Assembly (NCBI GenBank): GCA_016710765.1
Contig: JADJUJ010000001.1
Coordinates: forward strand, 186,001-250,000
Source of the DNA: Lewinellaceae bacterium
Lineage (GTDB): Bacteria > Bacteroidota > Bacteroidia > Chitinophagales > Saprospiraceae
DNA length: 64,000 nucleotides
Direction of reading: 5' to 3'
This document shows positions 8,960-20,260 of the stretch, in pieces. The stretch's first letter is position 1. Each line of letters starts with the position of its first letter. The notes beneath the pieces were generated by a model. That model ran no database searches. It saw only the letters and a list, made by a program, of their open reading frames with translations, and had not been told where the DNA came from. The position numbers and the translations under genes were made by a program.

Positions 8960-10600
8960 TCAGCCGCCTCTGGCTTTATCGGTTTTCGTTGGAGCCCTGG
9001 GCGTTGATTTGGGCGCTGTTTTGGGCGCTCGCGCTGGCGGCGGTGTGGATATTTTCACTTTGGGCTGCGGCTGCGGGGCCGGTTTGGCCCGATCCCATTT
9101 CTGCTGGTGGTAATCGCGAGCATTTTCAACAGGATCCTTTTCTCGCGCGGGCCGGGCAGGAATAGTCCTGGGTGCATCGGGGACTTTTTCCACAGGCTTA
9201 ACTTCACGAGGAGGCCGCACCACTGGTTCTGTCGCTTTTTCACGAGGCTGTCGGTCGGGCGTCCAGCGGTCTGCCGGCTGTGGCTGCACTTGTTTTTCAC
9301 GTGCGACCTCTATCTTTGCCGCTTCCCTTGATTTTTGCAGATCGGGATATTTTCGGGCATTTTTGTCCAAAAACGTACTCTGGTCGAGTTCACGGCCGGG
9401 GTTTCTGGCATTGTACTGCTGCCGTGCGTCCTCAAACTTACCGTACTCCTTCAATTTCTCGGGCAGGCGCCCGTTGGCGGGCTGTAAGAAATCGTCGGAA
9501 ATAAGTTCCCGGTTCCGCTCGCGCCACTCGCCCACCCCAGCGCTGATGCTGGTGCCCGAGTGACGATAGCCGTAGTAGTGCTCCACAAACCGCGAAGAGA
9601 GGTGGCTGTAGTAATAATGATGGCGGGGCTGATAAAAATACCAGTGCATAAAATCCCAGCTGGGCAGGTACACCACAACGAAGCTGTTATTGTTGTAATA
9701 ATAGCCCCAGTCGTACCAGTACGGATAAGGCCGCCAGCGTGGATAGGGCTCCCACCATGGATAGCCAAACCAATAAGGATAGGAATGGTAAACGTACACG
9801 TAATTTACTTCGGGTGCTGGATCGTAGGGATAATCCTCACTATCGGTACCGTAATAATTTGAAGTGTATTCCTTACCCGCTGCGATGAACTCCTTTTGGG
9901 CTTCGGGGTCATTTTCCAGTGTAGCTTTCCAGTTTTCGAGTTCCTCGGCATTGCTTTGTGCTACAGCCCTCTGCAGGGAATCAATTTTATGCTGAACCCA
10001 TACCGGGTTGTCTGAGTACAAGTCACCCACCATAACGGTAAACCGGATGTCTTCATTCAGCAATTCTACCACCTCCGGCATGTCGAGCAATTGCCGGAAA
10101 GCGGCGCGGTCCACCATCGGCAGGTTGCCGATCAGCGACTCGAAAGCAGCGTTGGAAGTTTGGAAAAGTTCTTCCATACGAGCGAGCAAAAGGGGTTCAC
10201 GTTGCACCACTTCCAACGCAGCCGGGCGTTGCGCCATGGGCAATATTTCCAGTGCCTTTTGCTGCATACTGTAGTCGCTGCGCGCATCCAGCAATTGGGT
10301 GATCAAACCAGGGTAACGGCCGATTTCATAGAGTATTTGCTGGGTTTCCCGGGATTGATTGACCAGCAGGTCCTTGAAAGCCGCACTGGTTTTACCCTGC
10401 ATGTCGTGCATTTTTATCAACACTGCCGGGTATTTTGAAGCTTCCAGGATGGCAAGCCGGGCATCGGGAGGATAGAGTACCAGCGCTTCAATCGTTCGCT
10501 GGTTATCGGTGGCAATTTCGCGCAGTAAGGCCTCGTCTTTCTGAGCCGTGGCCGTCATAGCAAAGGCCACCATGAGCAAGGTTGCAATGATGGTACGCAT
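8960..10600 (-). CDS. Exported protein with helical repeats, an aromatic-rich segment and a Pro/Lys/Arg tail
   Basis: The ATG at 10600 gives 546 residues and a signal peptide ending in MTATAQ. Residues ~20-230 are predicted helical with no family I can name. Residues ~265-350 are extremely rich in Tyr, Trp and Pro (PYWFGYPWWEPYPRWRPYPY), resembling the YPW-type stretches of some exported Bacteroidota proteins. The last 130 residues are a Pro/Lys/Arg-rich disordered tail. It is probably an outer-membrane or periplasmic structural protein; function is unknown. It stands alone, convergent with fucP and divergent from the hydroxylase gene. Confidence 0.75.
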   Translation of the reverse strand: MRTIIATLLMVAFAMTATAQKDEALLREIATDNQRTIEALVLYPPDARLAILEASKYPAVLIKMHDMQGKTSAAFKDLLVNQSRETQQILYEIGRYPGLITQLLDARSDYSMQQKALEILPMAQRPAALEVVQREPLLLARMEELFQTSNAAFESLIGNLPMVDRAAFRQLLDMPEVVELLNEDIRFTVMVGDLYSDNPVWVQHKIDSLQRAVAQSNAEELENWKATLENDPEAQKEFIAAGKEYTSNYYGTDSEDYPYDPAPEVNYVYVYHSYPYWFGYPWWEPYPRWRPYPYWYDWGYYYNNNSFVVVYLPSWDFMHWYFYQPRHHYYYSHLSSRFVEHYYGYRHSGTSISAGVGEWRERNRELISDDFLQPANGRLPEKLKEYGKFEDARQQYNARNPGRELDQSTFLDKNARKYPDLQKSREAAKIEVAREKQVQPQPADRWTPDRQPREKATEPVVRPPREVKPVEKVPDAPRTIPARPAREKDPVENARDYHQQKWDRAKPAPQPQPKVKISTPPPARAPKTAPKSTPRAPTKTDKARGG

Positions 10601-10741
10601 GGTTGTAGTTTTTGTGTAAGTACAAAACTGGTCAAAAAAACAATTCAAGGCAGGAATGGGGGTCATTCAACAGGATGATAGTTGCCAGATTCCAACAGAA
10701 TAGATACCTTTCGAGCCATTTTACAAACAGGTTTTTGATCC

Positions 10742-11641
10742 ATGGAGCAAATCGTCGACTACTTTTCTCACATTCCATCCTCCCACCGCGCTGCCATTCT
10801 GGTGGGCGGCATTGCTTTTTTCTGGCTGGTTGAAAGTGCTGTGCCGATGTTTCGCTGGCGCTACAACAAGTGGTCGCATGCCGGCGTCAATATCTTTTTT
10901 ACCGCCACTACGGTAATTGTCAACTTTGTGATGGCCTTCATGCTGCTCAAGGCTACAGACTGGGCCGTTGCCCATCATGTTGGAATCCTGCAATGGCTTC
11001 CCGACATGCCGTTATGGGCTTTTGCGATAATTGGCCTGCTTTTGCTCGATCTTATTGGCGCCTGGCTGGTACATTGGGCCGAGCACCAGGTAAAATGGAT
11101 GTGGATTTTTCATTTGGTGCACCATACCGATACGAATGTGGATACCACCTCAGCCAACCGGCATCATCCCGGTGAAAGCGTATTTCGTTTTGCTTTTACA
11201 ACCCTGGGCGCTGTAGTGGCCGGTGCGCCAATGTGGCTGGTGTTTATGTACCAATCGATGTCGGCAGCACTATCCCAATTCAACCATGCCAACATCCAGT
11301 TTCCCAAAACCGTGGAACAATTGCTCAGCTGGGTCCTCGTAACGCCTCGCATGCATCGTATTCACCACCATTACCAGCGGCCCTATACCGATTCCAACTA
11401 CGGCAATATATTTTCCATCTGGGACCGCATATTCGGTACCTACCGGGAACTTCCGCAGGAAGACATTGTGTTCGGCATCGACACACACATGGAGGCTGCA
11501 GAGCATTCTAACCTTGAAAATTTGCTCAAAATACCTTTCCAAAAATACCGGCAGCCACCGGGGCGAAGTTTGAGGAAAATAAATCCTGACCTCCATACGG
11601 ATTTACGAGACTTGTTGCGACAGTATACTGTACTCAATTAA
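10742..11641 (+). CDS. Sterol desaturase / fatty acid hydroxylase family membrane protein
   Basis: 299 residues, with about four hydrophobic segments before residue 180. It carries the histidine boxes of the di-iron fatty acid hydroxylase superfamily: HWAEH at 111-115, HLVHH at 124-128, and HRIHHH at 205-210. An NRHHPGE segment near 140 belongs to the same active site. Such enzymes hydroxylate or desaturate lipids, sterols or carotenoids at the membrane; the substrate is not deducible. The stop codon overlaps that of the convergent M14 carboxypeptidase by three bases, leaving no room for a terminator. Confidence 0.9.
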   Translation: MEQIVDYFSHIPSSHRAAILVGGIAFFWLVESAVPMFRWRYNKWSHAGVNIFFTATTVIVNFVMAFMLLKATDWAVAHHVGILQWLPDMPLWAFAIIGLLLLDLIGAWLVHWAEHQVKWMWIFHLVHHTDTNVDTTSANRHHPGESVFRFAFTTLGAVVAGAPMWLVFMYQSMSAALSQFNHANIQFPKTVEQLLSWVLVTPRMHRIHHHYQRPYTDSNYGNIFSIWDRIFGTYRELPQEDIVFGIDTHMEAAEHSNLENLLKIPFQKYRQPPGRSLRKINPDLHTDLRDLLRQYTVLN

Positions 11642-14143
11642 AAAGTACATTCGAAAAACAGCACTTTCCCCTGGTACCAGAAATCGCGGAACAAGGGATT
11701 GTCCACCATGTACACCACTGCACCCCGCCCTTTGCGCTCGATACTTACAATAGGTGATTTTTCCAAACGCGGTGTCAGCCGGCTTCCGATAAACCCAACA
11801 TGGGAAAAGCCTTTATCTAACCAAATGGCGTTGGTGCCTGATTCCGGCATTTCAAACGTGTTGCCCGTAGTTTTCAGGGAAAAGTACCAGTCGCCCAGCC
11901 CGTAAGCCGCGGGTACACCCGGGTCGACCCGGGCTTTCACGATAGCACCCGGCAACTGATCACTCAGTTGGTCACGCTCTTTTTCCCGGTACAGCATTGG
12001 TGTTTGTCCGGCACTGTCGGGCTTTACAGCAGATTTGCTTTTAAGATCAAAGCCGTCTTTATCGGCAAAAGCCTTTACGGCATTTTCAAACGCAATCAGT
12101 TTCCCCCCGTTGCGCATCCATTCCAACAGCTGGGCGTTGGTAACATCAGAAAGGTTGTAATTGCCGTTGGGGAAAATAAGGGTATTAAAATCGTCCAGCC
12201 GCATGCGCGCCAGCTGTTCTACTGAAATTATTGTAACCGGATAATGTAATTCCTGTTCGAAAAAAAACCAGGTGTGGCCAAAGGAGTTGTCGTCCACATC
12301 GTCGCCATAAACGATGGCTACTTCAGGGCGCTTCATCAGCACAAAGGCATCTGAGCCCATATCGTTCCCTTTCGACATAAACCCTGAAAAAATAGGATGT
12401 AAACCCACGTTATGGCGCCCGGCGGCCATTTTTACGATCCCATCCAGTGCATCGTCGCTTTTCTGGTTGTCGGCGCGCGTAATCACTAGAGTTCCCGGTT
12501 CAAAATGCTGGTCGGCCATATCGAAAGATCTGGTAGCATAGCGGACATTGAGGCCTTTCCCCTGGATTTCTCCCAGGAAGCAGGCCTCCGCCAATGAATT
12601 GCGGTGCACACACCAGGCGTAGGGTTTGGCGGCCAGCATTACTTCCGGCGCTTTGAATGCCACAAAATCTTTTTGAGGTTCCAGGCGGCTTTTCAGCGCG
12701 TACGACCGGAGCCCATAAGCATAGGGAAGGGCCCAGGCAGTAATGTCGTAAGTAAGCGAATCCGAAAGGTTAGCAGCGGGCTCGAACAGCACCTGCACCA
12801 GCACACCGTGGGGCTGGAAGGCCGAAATCACCAGGTCGTTGGGCTGAAGACTGAGCGTCGTTTCCGCTCCGCTGATGTAATCATACGCCTTGCTCAAACT
12901 GCTGGTCGTTCCAGCCCTACCGTAGCGGATTCGGTGTTGGTCGAGCAGTTTGCAGAGGGCATTCACCCGGTTGGGGTCATTTTCGGCCGACACTACAAAA
13001 GCCTGGTAAGCGCCTTGCGGTTTGTTTGCCGACTGATAGTAGTATTTTCTAAAATTTTCTACCACACGACTGGCATTTTTGCTGGCCATCTCGATGGTCG
13101 ACAGGCTGGTAGTCAGGTGGTGTTCAATGCGGTCGTATAAGCTCAGGGTATCGCCTGTGCCCTTAAGAACGGCCCTTCCGGCGCTGGAATGTCCGGCTTG
13201 TTCGTAAGTCATACCAATAGCGCCGTTGAACATCGGATAAGTGTCACCGTAAGAAGGGTAAAAGAGGTCGAAAACCTCTTTGGTAAAATACAACCAGCCT
13301 TTGGCATCAAAATATGTCGCGTGGTTCCGGCCGATGGCCGTTTGAAAGTCTCGCTGCCAGGGGGTGATGTAATCGTGCATGGGCTCTGCCGCAGGGGCAA
13401 AATAGTAGGGGTTGTCGTAATACTGCTCATGCAAATCAGCATGAATCTGTGGCAGCCAGTTTTGGTACACTGCGAGGCGCTGCTGGGTTTCCGCCTGGGT
13501 GGCCCAGGCCCAATCGCGGTTCAGGTCGAAATAATAATGGTTGGTGCGCCCGCCTGGCCAGGGCTCCCGGTGCTCCCGGGAAGCAACCTTGGGATTCTTG
13601 ATTGTATTAGACACCATACGGTTCCAATGCGTATAACGATCGTAACCATCGGGGTTCAACGACGGATCCACGATCACCACCGTGTTTTCAACCACTCCTG
13701 AATATTGGGGTCGGTTTGGGATGCCAGCCGATAAGCCAGTTCCATGCTACATTCGGAGCCGGAAGGCTCATTGCCATGAACACTCATGCTGAGCCAGACA
13801 ATGGCAACCGCACTGTTACCACTCACCGCTCCGGGCTCCAGGCCTGCCAAACGCAAGTTGTTCAGCCGGATTTGCTCCAGTCGGGCCAGGTTCTCCGGCG
13901 AAGAAAAAATGGCAATTTGCAGAGGCCTGTCCTCATTGGTGGCGCCATAGCGCTGCAGCTTCATGGTCTGAGGGCATTGGGCAGCCAGGTATTCGAAATA
14001 ACCGGTGAGCAGGTAATGCGGCGTGAATTTATCCCCCAGTTTATAGGGCAAAAAGTCGTTGGGTGATTGAAGTGCCGGCTGTGCAGTAGGGAAAGCGTGG
14101 CGCACAAAAAAAGCAGGAACAGGCTGTTGCGAAGAATGGTCAT
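11638..14143 (-). CDS. M14-family zinc carboxypeptidase (two single-base frameshifts)
   Basis: Reading through two lesions gives about 835 residues. A signal peptide starts at 14143 (MTILRNSLFLLF). The catalytic domain carries HGNEPSG, whose His and Glu are zinc ligands, VIVDPSLNPDGYDRYTHWNR (substrate Arg/Asn region), and DLNRDWAWAT with IHADLHEQ. A C-terminal half of about 450 residues follows, as in large Bacteroidota M14 proteins. The first lesion is in A7 at 14106-14112 and the second in T4 at 13685-13688. Adding one base at each site restores a single frame, so sequence error is likelier than decay. Role: periplasmic or secreted peptidase. Confidence 0.85.
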
Positions 14144-14402
14144 AGACAGAGCAGGTCGTTTACTGGATTGCAAACATGCAGTTTTTATTGCAAATTTTGT
14201 AGCCTGGTGTAGCGAAAGGAGCGGTTCCGCCACCGAGAGGCCCATTAAAGCACTTTTTACCAGGATATTCTAAAGTATCTCAGGTCCAGGCATTCGCTTT
14301 CGGGTGACGCTTCGCCTCCGTTTTTTGGGTGTGTTAAAACTCTTTTATAACTTCCCGCTGGCATCTCATCTCCGTAATCCTGTTTTTGGCTAATATTTTA
14401 CC

Positions 14403-15401
14403 ATGCGCCCAATTGGATACATCACTTTACCTACAAAAAAGAAAAGGAATCAAATGCTCTGGAGAAAGAAAATGCAAGGTCGGGTATTCATCAATTACCG
14501 CCGCTCCGATGCTGCCGGTGTAGCCGGCCGTTTAGCCGATTCGCTGGAAATTTATTTTGGCGACAAACGGGTATTTCGGGATGTCGAAAGCATTGAAGGC
14601 GGGGCCGAATTTGGCCACGTCATTGGCCAAAATCTGCACGCCGCAGATGCTATGATCGTTTTGATCGGCCCGCAATGGCTCACGGTAACAGATGTCAACG
14701 GCGTTCGACGGCTAGACGATCCGGACGATTGGGTAAGGCAGGAGATATCCGTAGCCCTTCAAAAGGTATCCCTGTTTTCCCGTGCTTATTGATGACACAC
14801 CAATGCCCAGGGCAGAAGAACTCCCCGAAAATCTCAAACCACTTTTGCGATTCAATGCCATCAACATCTCCGATCGCCGCTGGCAGCACGATGTTCTCCG
14901 GCTGGGTAAAATTATCGCCCTGGACATCCCCTCTTCTAATGAGCGCAAAATCGACATGGTACGGTTGATCATCACCACCGCTATGTTTTTTACGCTCGGA
15001 TTTTCAGCCCTAAAAGTCGTTTGGAATTATTTGGGCTTCATTTGTATGGGCCTTATAACAGACCCAGATGCCAGGCCCGAAAAGCACAGTATTTGTTGGC
15101 TTATTGCCCCTGACTTTGAACCCAACATGCGCCTGTTATCACTTTGGCAAGCGGAGTACCCTATATCATCGTCATTGGAAGTTCACTACTTTTGCTCAGC
15201 ATCGTTGATCTGATCGACAAAAGTCGGCAGCGCTACATCTATGCCAGTATCGGCGTTGGGACCCTGGGAACGCTTTTCTTTTTCGTAATGCAATTTTGGC
15301 AAAATTCAACACAGGAACCAATGGTTGCTTTTTTTGGCGCCATCCTTATTGTTACAGCCATGCTCGGGCTGATGACGATGTCGGGGTTTAAAGCGAAATA
15401 G
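14403..15401 (+). pseudogene. TIR-domain protein with C-terminal transmembrane helices (three frame breaks)
   Basis: The start at 14403 is uncertain; MQGRVFINYRRSD at 14472 also fits. The first ~150 residues form a TIR domain: FINYRRSDAAG, FRDVESIEGGAEF, IGPQWL, and DDWVRQE, whose Glu matches the NADase catalytic position. After DIPSSNERK come about four transmembrane helices. The frame breaks near 14761-14766, again near 14775-14781, and again somewhere in 15060-15144. The first two are repaired by one extra base each in short homopolymers, giving ALQKGIPVFPVLIDDTPMP. The third is less clear. It could be an intact gene with consensus errors or a decaying one. Role: possible NAD-cleaving membrane effector (inference). 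The gene is divergent from M14 across a 260-bp spacer with no recognised motif. Confidence 0.7.
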
Positions 15402-15437
15402 GGCCGGATTGCAAGATTTATTTCAAGGGGCAAACAA

Positions 15438-18341
15438 CTATTTGCCCGATCCTCCCCGTCGTTTGCGCCACCAGAACCATCCGCTCAATACTAAGACCGG
15501 AATAAGTAACCACCAGAGCCAGCTCCTTTCACCAAAATGCAAAGCGCTCATATCGCCATTGGCCACCACCCCAGCCCAAAAGCCCGGATGACTGAGTTCA
15601 AAATTGTCGGGATTGTCCAGAAACTGCAGCTTCGCCATCTGTAACGCCTGGTCTTTGGGAAGTCCACTTTTAAGGTTTTTAAAAAAGGCTTCCATCAACT
15701 GCGGCGCGGTGTTGTCGGGCAAACGCCACAAACTCATCACTGTGGCCGGAACGCCAGCCGCTGCAAAGGCGCGGGCGAGGCTGTAAACCCCTTCTCCCTT
15801 GTGCCAGCGCCCGAACCCGGTATGGCAGGCGCTCAGCACCGCCAGATCGGCTTGCAAACGCATCACCTGTAGTTCGGAGGCATATAAGATATTGTCGTCT
15901 GGCTGGCCCGTTTGCGCATCGCCAAACAGCATCCGGGAGAGAATCGGGTCGTCTTCGTTTGCAAAGCCGTGCATCGACAGCAACAGGATGCGGTAATTGG
16001 CGGCCACAGCCTTGAAGCGTTGTTCTGTGGCCAGGCTATCGTCGAAGGCGTCACCACCAATCAGGGCATGCACCATGGCCAATTCAACATGGGTGCCCTG
16101 CAGGTTGTACATACCTTCCCGCATCAGGTTGGCCACCTGCTGGTCGGCGCTGGCTGCAACGTGATAAGCTGGCGCAAAACCAGCAAACACCCGACGCCCC
16201 CCTTTTGGTGTCCTGGTTATTTGCTGCTGCACCCGCAACAAACTGACGGAATAAGCATAACTGACTGGATGCTGCCGCAGCAAAAAGGGCTGATCGGGCC
16301 AATTCTTGTTCACATCCTGTACCGACAAGGTTTCAAAGGGCAAAAACGACAACACATCGTCGGGAACAATGATCAACGAACGGCTACCCTCAAAAGCCTT
16401 GATCTCGGGCAACGCCAGCAACGCGCACAAGGCGTAAGATTGGTGCAAAAACACCGCCTTGGCAGGCGAATTTTCGTTCAGTTTACTCATGTAGGCCACA
16501 TAATCACGAACCGTTTCCCGGAAATCCGCAGGCAAATCTGCTTTCCGCCAGGAGAATTGGCCACCTGGTCCAAAACCAAAGATATAGGCCTGAACATCGG
16601 TCAGGTAATAGGCCAGCAAGGCAGCATTTTCGGGCAGAATGCCGGCCATATCGGCCGCTTGCACCAACTCCGGCTCCCGAAACGTTTCGGCATACCCTGG
16701 CACCTGGTCTTTGAGTTGTTCCACAAAAGCAGCCTGTTTGCGCTTGTATTGGTCAAGTTGTTGTTCCATCTGATGAACAGCCTTGATGTCGTTACCTTGC
16801 CGGGCCTCTGCCAGCGCCAGTTCGTACCATTTTACTTTCACCTGAAAGTCGTGCTCCTCGCGGGCCAGACCCTCCGGAAGTTTAAAATCCGCCTGCGCTC
16901 TCGCCAGGCCTTCCAGTAACAACAACCCACGAGCATGTTCGCTGAGGTGGAATGCACGCTGGGCAAAATTCGAATTTTCTGATTTTTCATACAGGCCCCA
17001 GGCAATTTCAATGGCGCGGTTGATGCGCCGGCGACTGTCCTGCAGCGCCAACAAGGTGGAGCGCTCATAATCGTGGTTGGCACGCAGGGCATTTTCAACA
17101 CCGGGAATCAGCTCGTAGGCCAATAAAGCACGTTCTGGGTTACCCTGGGCAGCAAATGCTTCTGCCTGCAGCTGCAATGCCCGAATCAGCATGTTTTCGG
17201 GTCTGATCTGGTCTTGAATTAACAGCTCACCTGGTTCAAACTTTCTGCCCGGAAGCAACAAACGCAAGGCTTGGGCTATGGCAGCAAGGGCTGAATCGGG
17301 CCGCGACAGCTCCTGCCAGATTTCTGCCTGGTTAAGCATGAATCCGGCCGGCATACGCAGCTCAATATTTTCTGGTGCTTTTCTTGCTGCAACAATGGCT
17401 TGTTCAAACGATTTTAAAGCAAGTTTCCTGTCCTTATTTTTCGAGGCAAAAATAGCCCTGTTTTCAAATAAATACATGGTACAGCGCCAGTACGCCGCCT
17501 CACTTTCCGGGGGATGGGCCTTCAGCAGTGCGCCTGCCTTTTCGTTGGCCTGTTGCGCTGCTGCCATCCTGCCCAGGCGGGTATAACATTCCGCTTCGCC
17601 AAAATACAGCAACGTTTTTTCATAGTCATCAAGTCCCTTTCTGCGATGCCCCTGAGCAAATACCGCCAGCGCCAGCGAGTCTTTTCCCTGGGCCACGTAG
17701 AGGTCACCAAAATCGTTGTACTTGGCCACAAAAGGCACCTGGTAGGTAAAACTGAAGTCGATTCCGCGCTGGTAGATCTGCGCGGCGCCCTCGTATTCCC
17801 GCAAACGGGTAAGTACGATGCCCAGCTGAAGGAAAATGTATTCTGCAATATCGGCCGTTTCCTTGCTTTCCAGTTGCGCATCGTAGATGGCCAGCGCCTC
17901 CAGCAATGCTTGTTTGGCAACAGCAATATCGCCCGTTTTTTTTATGCCAATGTGGGCCAGTCGTAAGTGCGTTTTGCACAAAGCGCTGTATTCGGCCTTG
18001 TTTTGAGGCGTTCGAAAGGGCCTGCTTAGCGCTTCTTGTAACAATTGCTGGGCCTGAAAAGGCTGGTGCTGCCGGTCGGCAAGCAGTTTGGCGTAGTTGC
18101 GCAAAGCAATACACCAATTGGATAGATCACCCGCTTTTTGCAGCGCAATGATCGCTTCACTGTACATTTTTTTTGCACCATCATCATCGCCTCTTTCGTT
18201 CAGGCTGTCGGCCCGCTCAAGCAATTGAAATGCACCGGAATTTGAATCCTGCGCTTCCAGCCCCTGAAAGGCGGAAAGCAGCACAAGCGTCAATAGCAGC
18301 GCCCGAAGAAAAAATCGGAAGTGAAAACGGTATCGAAACAT
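15438..18341 (-). CDS. Membrane-anchored TPR-CHAT protease
   Basis: 967 residues. There is an N-terminal signal peptide (about 1-30, ending SAFQGLEAQ), then TPR repeats from ~30 to ~450, then a coiled linker. The CHAT domain occupies ~600-925 and carries the caspase-like dyad: His791 in LLLSMHGFA and Cys839 in VLSACHTGFG. One transmembrane helix (~941-958) precedes an RKRRGG tail. Signal peptide, large domain, helix and basic tail place the protease outside the cytoplasm, anchored in the inner membrane (inference from topology). Its ATG directly follows the stop of the PKD-like gene, so the two are co-transcribed. A divergent ECF sigma/TPR pair adjoins the pair. The protease target is unknown. 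Confidence 0.88.
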   Translation of the reverse strand: MFRYRFHFRFFLRALLLTLVLLSAFQGLEAQDSNSGAFQLLERADSLNERGDDDGAKKMYSEAIIALQKAGDLSNWCIALRNYAKLLADRQHQPFQAQQLLQEALSRPFRTPQNKAEYSALCKTHLRLAHIGIKKTGDIAVAKQALLEALAIYDAQLESKETADIAEYIFLQLGIVLTRLREYEGAAQIYQRGIDFSFTYQVPFVAKYNDFGDLYVAQGKDSLALAVFAQGHRRKGLDDYEKTLLYFGEAECYTRLGRMAAAQQANEKAGALLKAHPPESEAAYWRCTMYLFENRAIFASKNKDRKLALKSFEQAIVAARKAPENIELRMPAGFMLNQAEIWQELSRPDSALAAIAQALRLLLPGRKFEPGELLIQDQIRPENMLIRALQLQAEAFAAQGNPERALLAYELIPGVENALRANHDYERSTLLALQDSRRRINRAIEIAWGLYEKSENSNFAQRAFHLSEHARGLLLLEGLARAQADFKLPEGLAREEHDFQVKVKWYELALAEARQGNDIKAVHQMEQQLDQYKRKQAAFVEQLKDQVPGYAETFREPELVQAADMAGILPENAALLAYYLTDVQAYIFGFGPGGQFSWRKADLPADFRETVRDYVAYMSKLNENSPAKAVFLHQSYALCALLALPEIKAFEGSRSLIIVPDDVLSFLPFETLSVQDVNKNWPDQPFLLRQHPVSYAYSVSLLRVQQQITRTPKGGRRVFAGFAPAYHVAASADQQVANLMREGMYNLQGTHVELAMVHALIGGDAFDDSLATEQRFKAVAANYRILLLSMHGFANEDDPILSRMLFGDAQTGQPDDNILYASELQVMRLQADLAVLSACHTGFGRWHKGEGVYSLARAFAAAGVPATVMSLWRLPDNTAPQLMEAFFKNLKSGLPKDQALQMAKLQFLDNPDNFELSHPGFWAGVVANGDMSALHFGERSWLWWLLIPVLVLSGWFWWRKRRGGSGK

Positions 18342-20083
18342 TCAACAGGGTTCCTTGGGGTATTTCCCCTTCGACCAAAAGAAAATATCATACAGGATAA
18401 CTCCCAGCAAGATGAGCAACACCAGGATCAGTTCCCAGCAGGCCCCACCACTGCAGTTATAGCCCATACCAGGCAACAGGAGCGGTGGGTGTATGTCAAG
18501 ATTGTTGTAACACTCCGTTTTGTTGCCCTGAGCCTGGGGGAAGGTCACACAAGCGCGCAGGCCTTCACCCTTGGCCAGACGCCAGGCACCGTCGTAGTCG
18601 GTGTATACCGTGAAGTATATTTCGTGGCATTGCGGCTCGTAGTCCGACTCGTTGGTGTAATGGTTCGGGATCCCACCCCAGGTATCGTTCCAAATGAATT
18701 TCCAGTTGCCGGCTGTCGAAGAATCGATACTGCTGATGGTGGCGCCCGGTGCGAATGTCAGCCATTGAATTTTACCGGTAAGGTCGCTCAGTTCTATCGG
18801 CAGGTTTGATTCCGCGAGGTAACCCTTGTTGCACACCTCCAGGCGGAAATCAACACGATAACGGTTATTGCCCAGGGGGCACATTTTCAACACTGTGAGT
18901 TCGTTGGGGTCGATGCTGGCCCAAATGTCTAATTGCTGTTGCACAACACCGCGCACATGCAGGTCAGTGCCCGGGATAAGCTGCTGCTGTCCGAAGTTAA
19001 CCTGTGGAAACAAGGCCTGGAGTGTACTATCCATGTTGGCCAGTCGATCGGGAGTGTAAAACGCATCATCGCCGAGGAAGGTTGGCGCCAGCCCTGCGCC
19101 CTTGGCAGCAGAAAACTTCTGAATATCCGGTGTATTGCTCACCGTACCATTGCCTGCAGCGGTGAAGCCTACCACCAGTGTCATCATGCGGGCGGGAGGA
19201 AGTGATTTTTCGGCCCATACCGTTTTCAGGATGGGAAATATGCGATATTCATCGAATCCGGCGGCCATCCCCCCTACATCACTGGTGGTTACCGGAACAA
19301 AAACATACCGCTGGTACATGGCGCGTATGGGATTGAGCAGGCCTCCCAGGGCCTGCATTTCTGGCGAATTATCGGCGGTAAGGCCCTTAAAGAAATTGGG
19401 CGTTTGATCGTAGGCCGGTAATTTCAATTCTTCCAGCGTATCTACAGTGCGCGGTACAAACTGGCTGCGCGTTGAATCGTAAACGCTGTTGAAGAAAAAT
19501 AAATCCCGGTGTTATAAGGACTGGCGAAGCCTGATACGGCAAAAGCGGTGGGGTGACCGGGTCGTAACGGGGAACTGAACGCAATCTCCGCGGTGGCCGA
19601 AGTATTGGAGAGTCGCTTGTTGAACGGGCTGCCGGTAGCGCCACCAAGGGCTGTAATGTTCAGGTTGCGTTCGGCGTAACCCGGCGGCTCCTTGTCGCTC
19701 TTTTTTTCGGTGTACACGACAAATGGATGGTAGGACCCGATGGTATGGTAGCTGTAATTCCGGTTATAGGTCATGCCATCGTTGTTTGCATCCATGTTGA
19801 AGGCCGGAAAATCGAAATTGCCATCGCCGTAAATCCAGTTCGCTTTGTAGCGCGCACCATCCACTGCAATCAGTTCGGTGGGCTCATCGTTGCTGGTAAA
19901 CAACACGGCGGCATTGCTCAGGTTAATTTGCGTAGATCCATCCGGTCGGGAGGCACTGTTACAGGGCAGGGATTCGTTAACCCCCAGTTGGGGAAGGCAC
20001 AAACAAGGGGCGGAAGGCTGGGCCATAGCCTTGGGCAAAAAAGATCCAATAAGTCCGCATAAAATCAGGATGACTGTTCTCAT
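18342..20083 (-). CDS. PKD-like exported protein with C-terminal membrane anchor (one frameshift)
   Basis: Corrected length about 580 residues. A signal peptide starts at 20083 (MRTVILILCGLIG..., cleaved after AMA). A PKD-like fold is suggested by WIYGDGNFDFPAFN and SYHTIGSYHPFVVYTEKK (~90-140). The rest is beta-rich and unassigned. A single C-terminal helix ends in a short lysine-containing tail, the same topology as the CHAT protein next to it. The frame breaks at the A5 run 19495-19499; one more base joins IYFFFNSVYDSTRSQFVPR to the downstream part. It probably senses, binds or presents a substrate for the CHAT protease (inference). Promoter candidate: CAAATTTA at 20156-20163, which reads TAAATTTG on this strand. 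Confidence 0.72.
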
Positions 20084-20260
20084 TATTGGGAAATCGGTTG
20101 GTGAGCGGATACAAGCGGAGAAGGAAGCAAAGTACGGATCTTGTATCAATTAAAGCAAATTTATTAAATTCTCAGGCACTGGTGTTCACATTTTTTCCTA
20201 AAAGGCCATTAAACAGCAATGACCATGGTTACTTTAGCGTCGGCAAGCAAAACGACGCAT

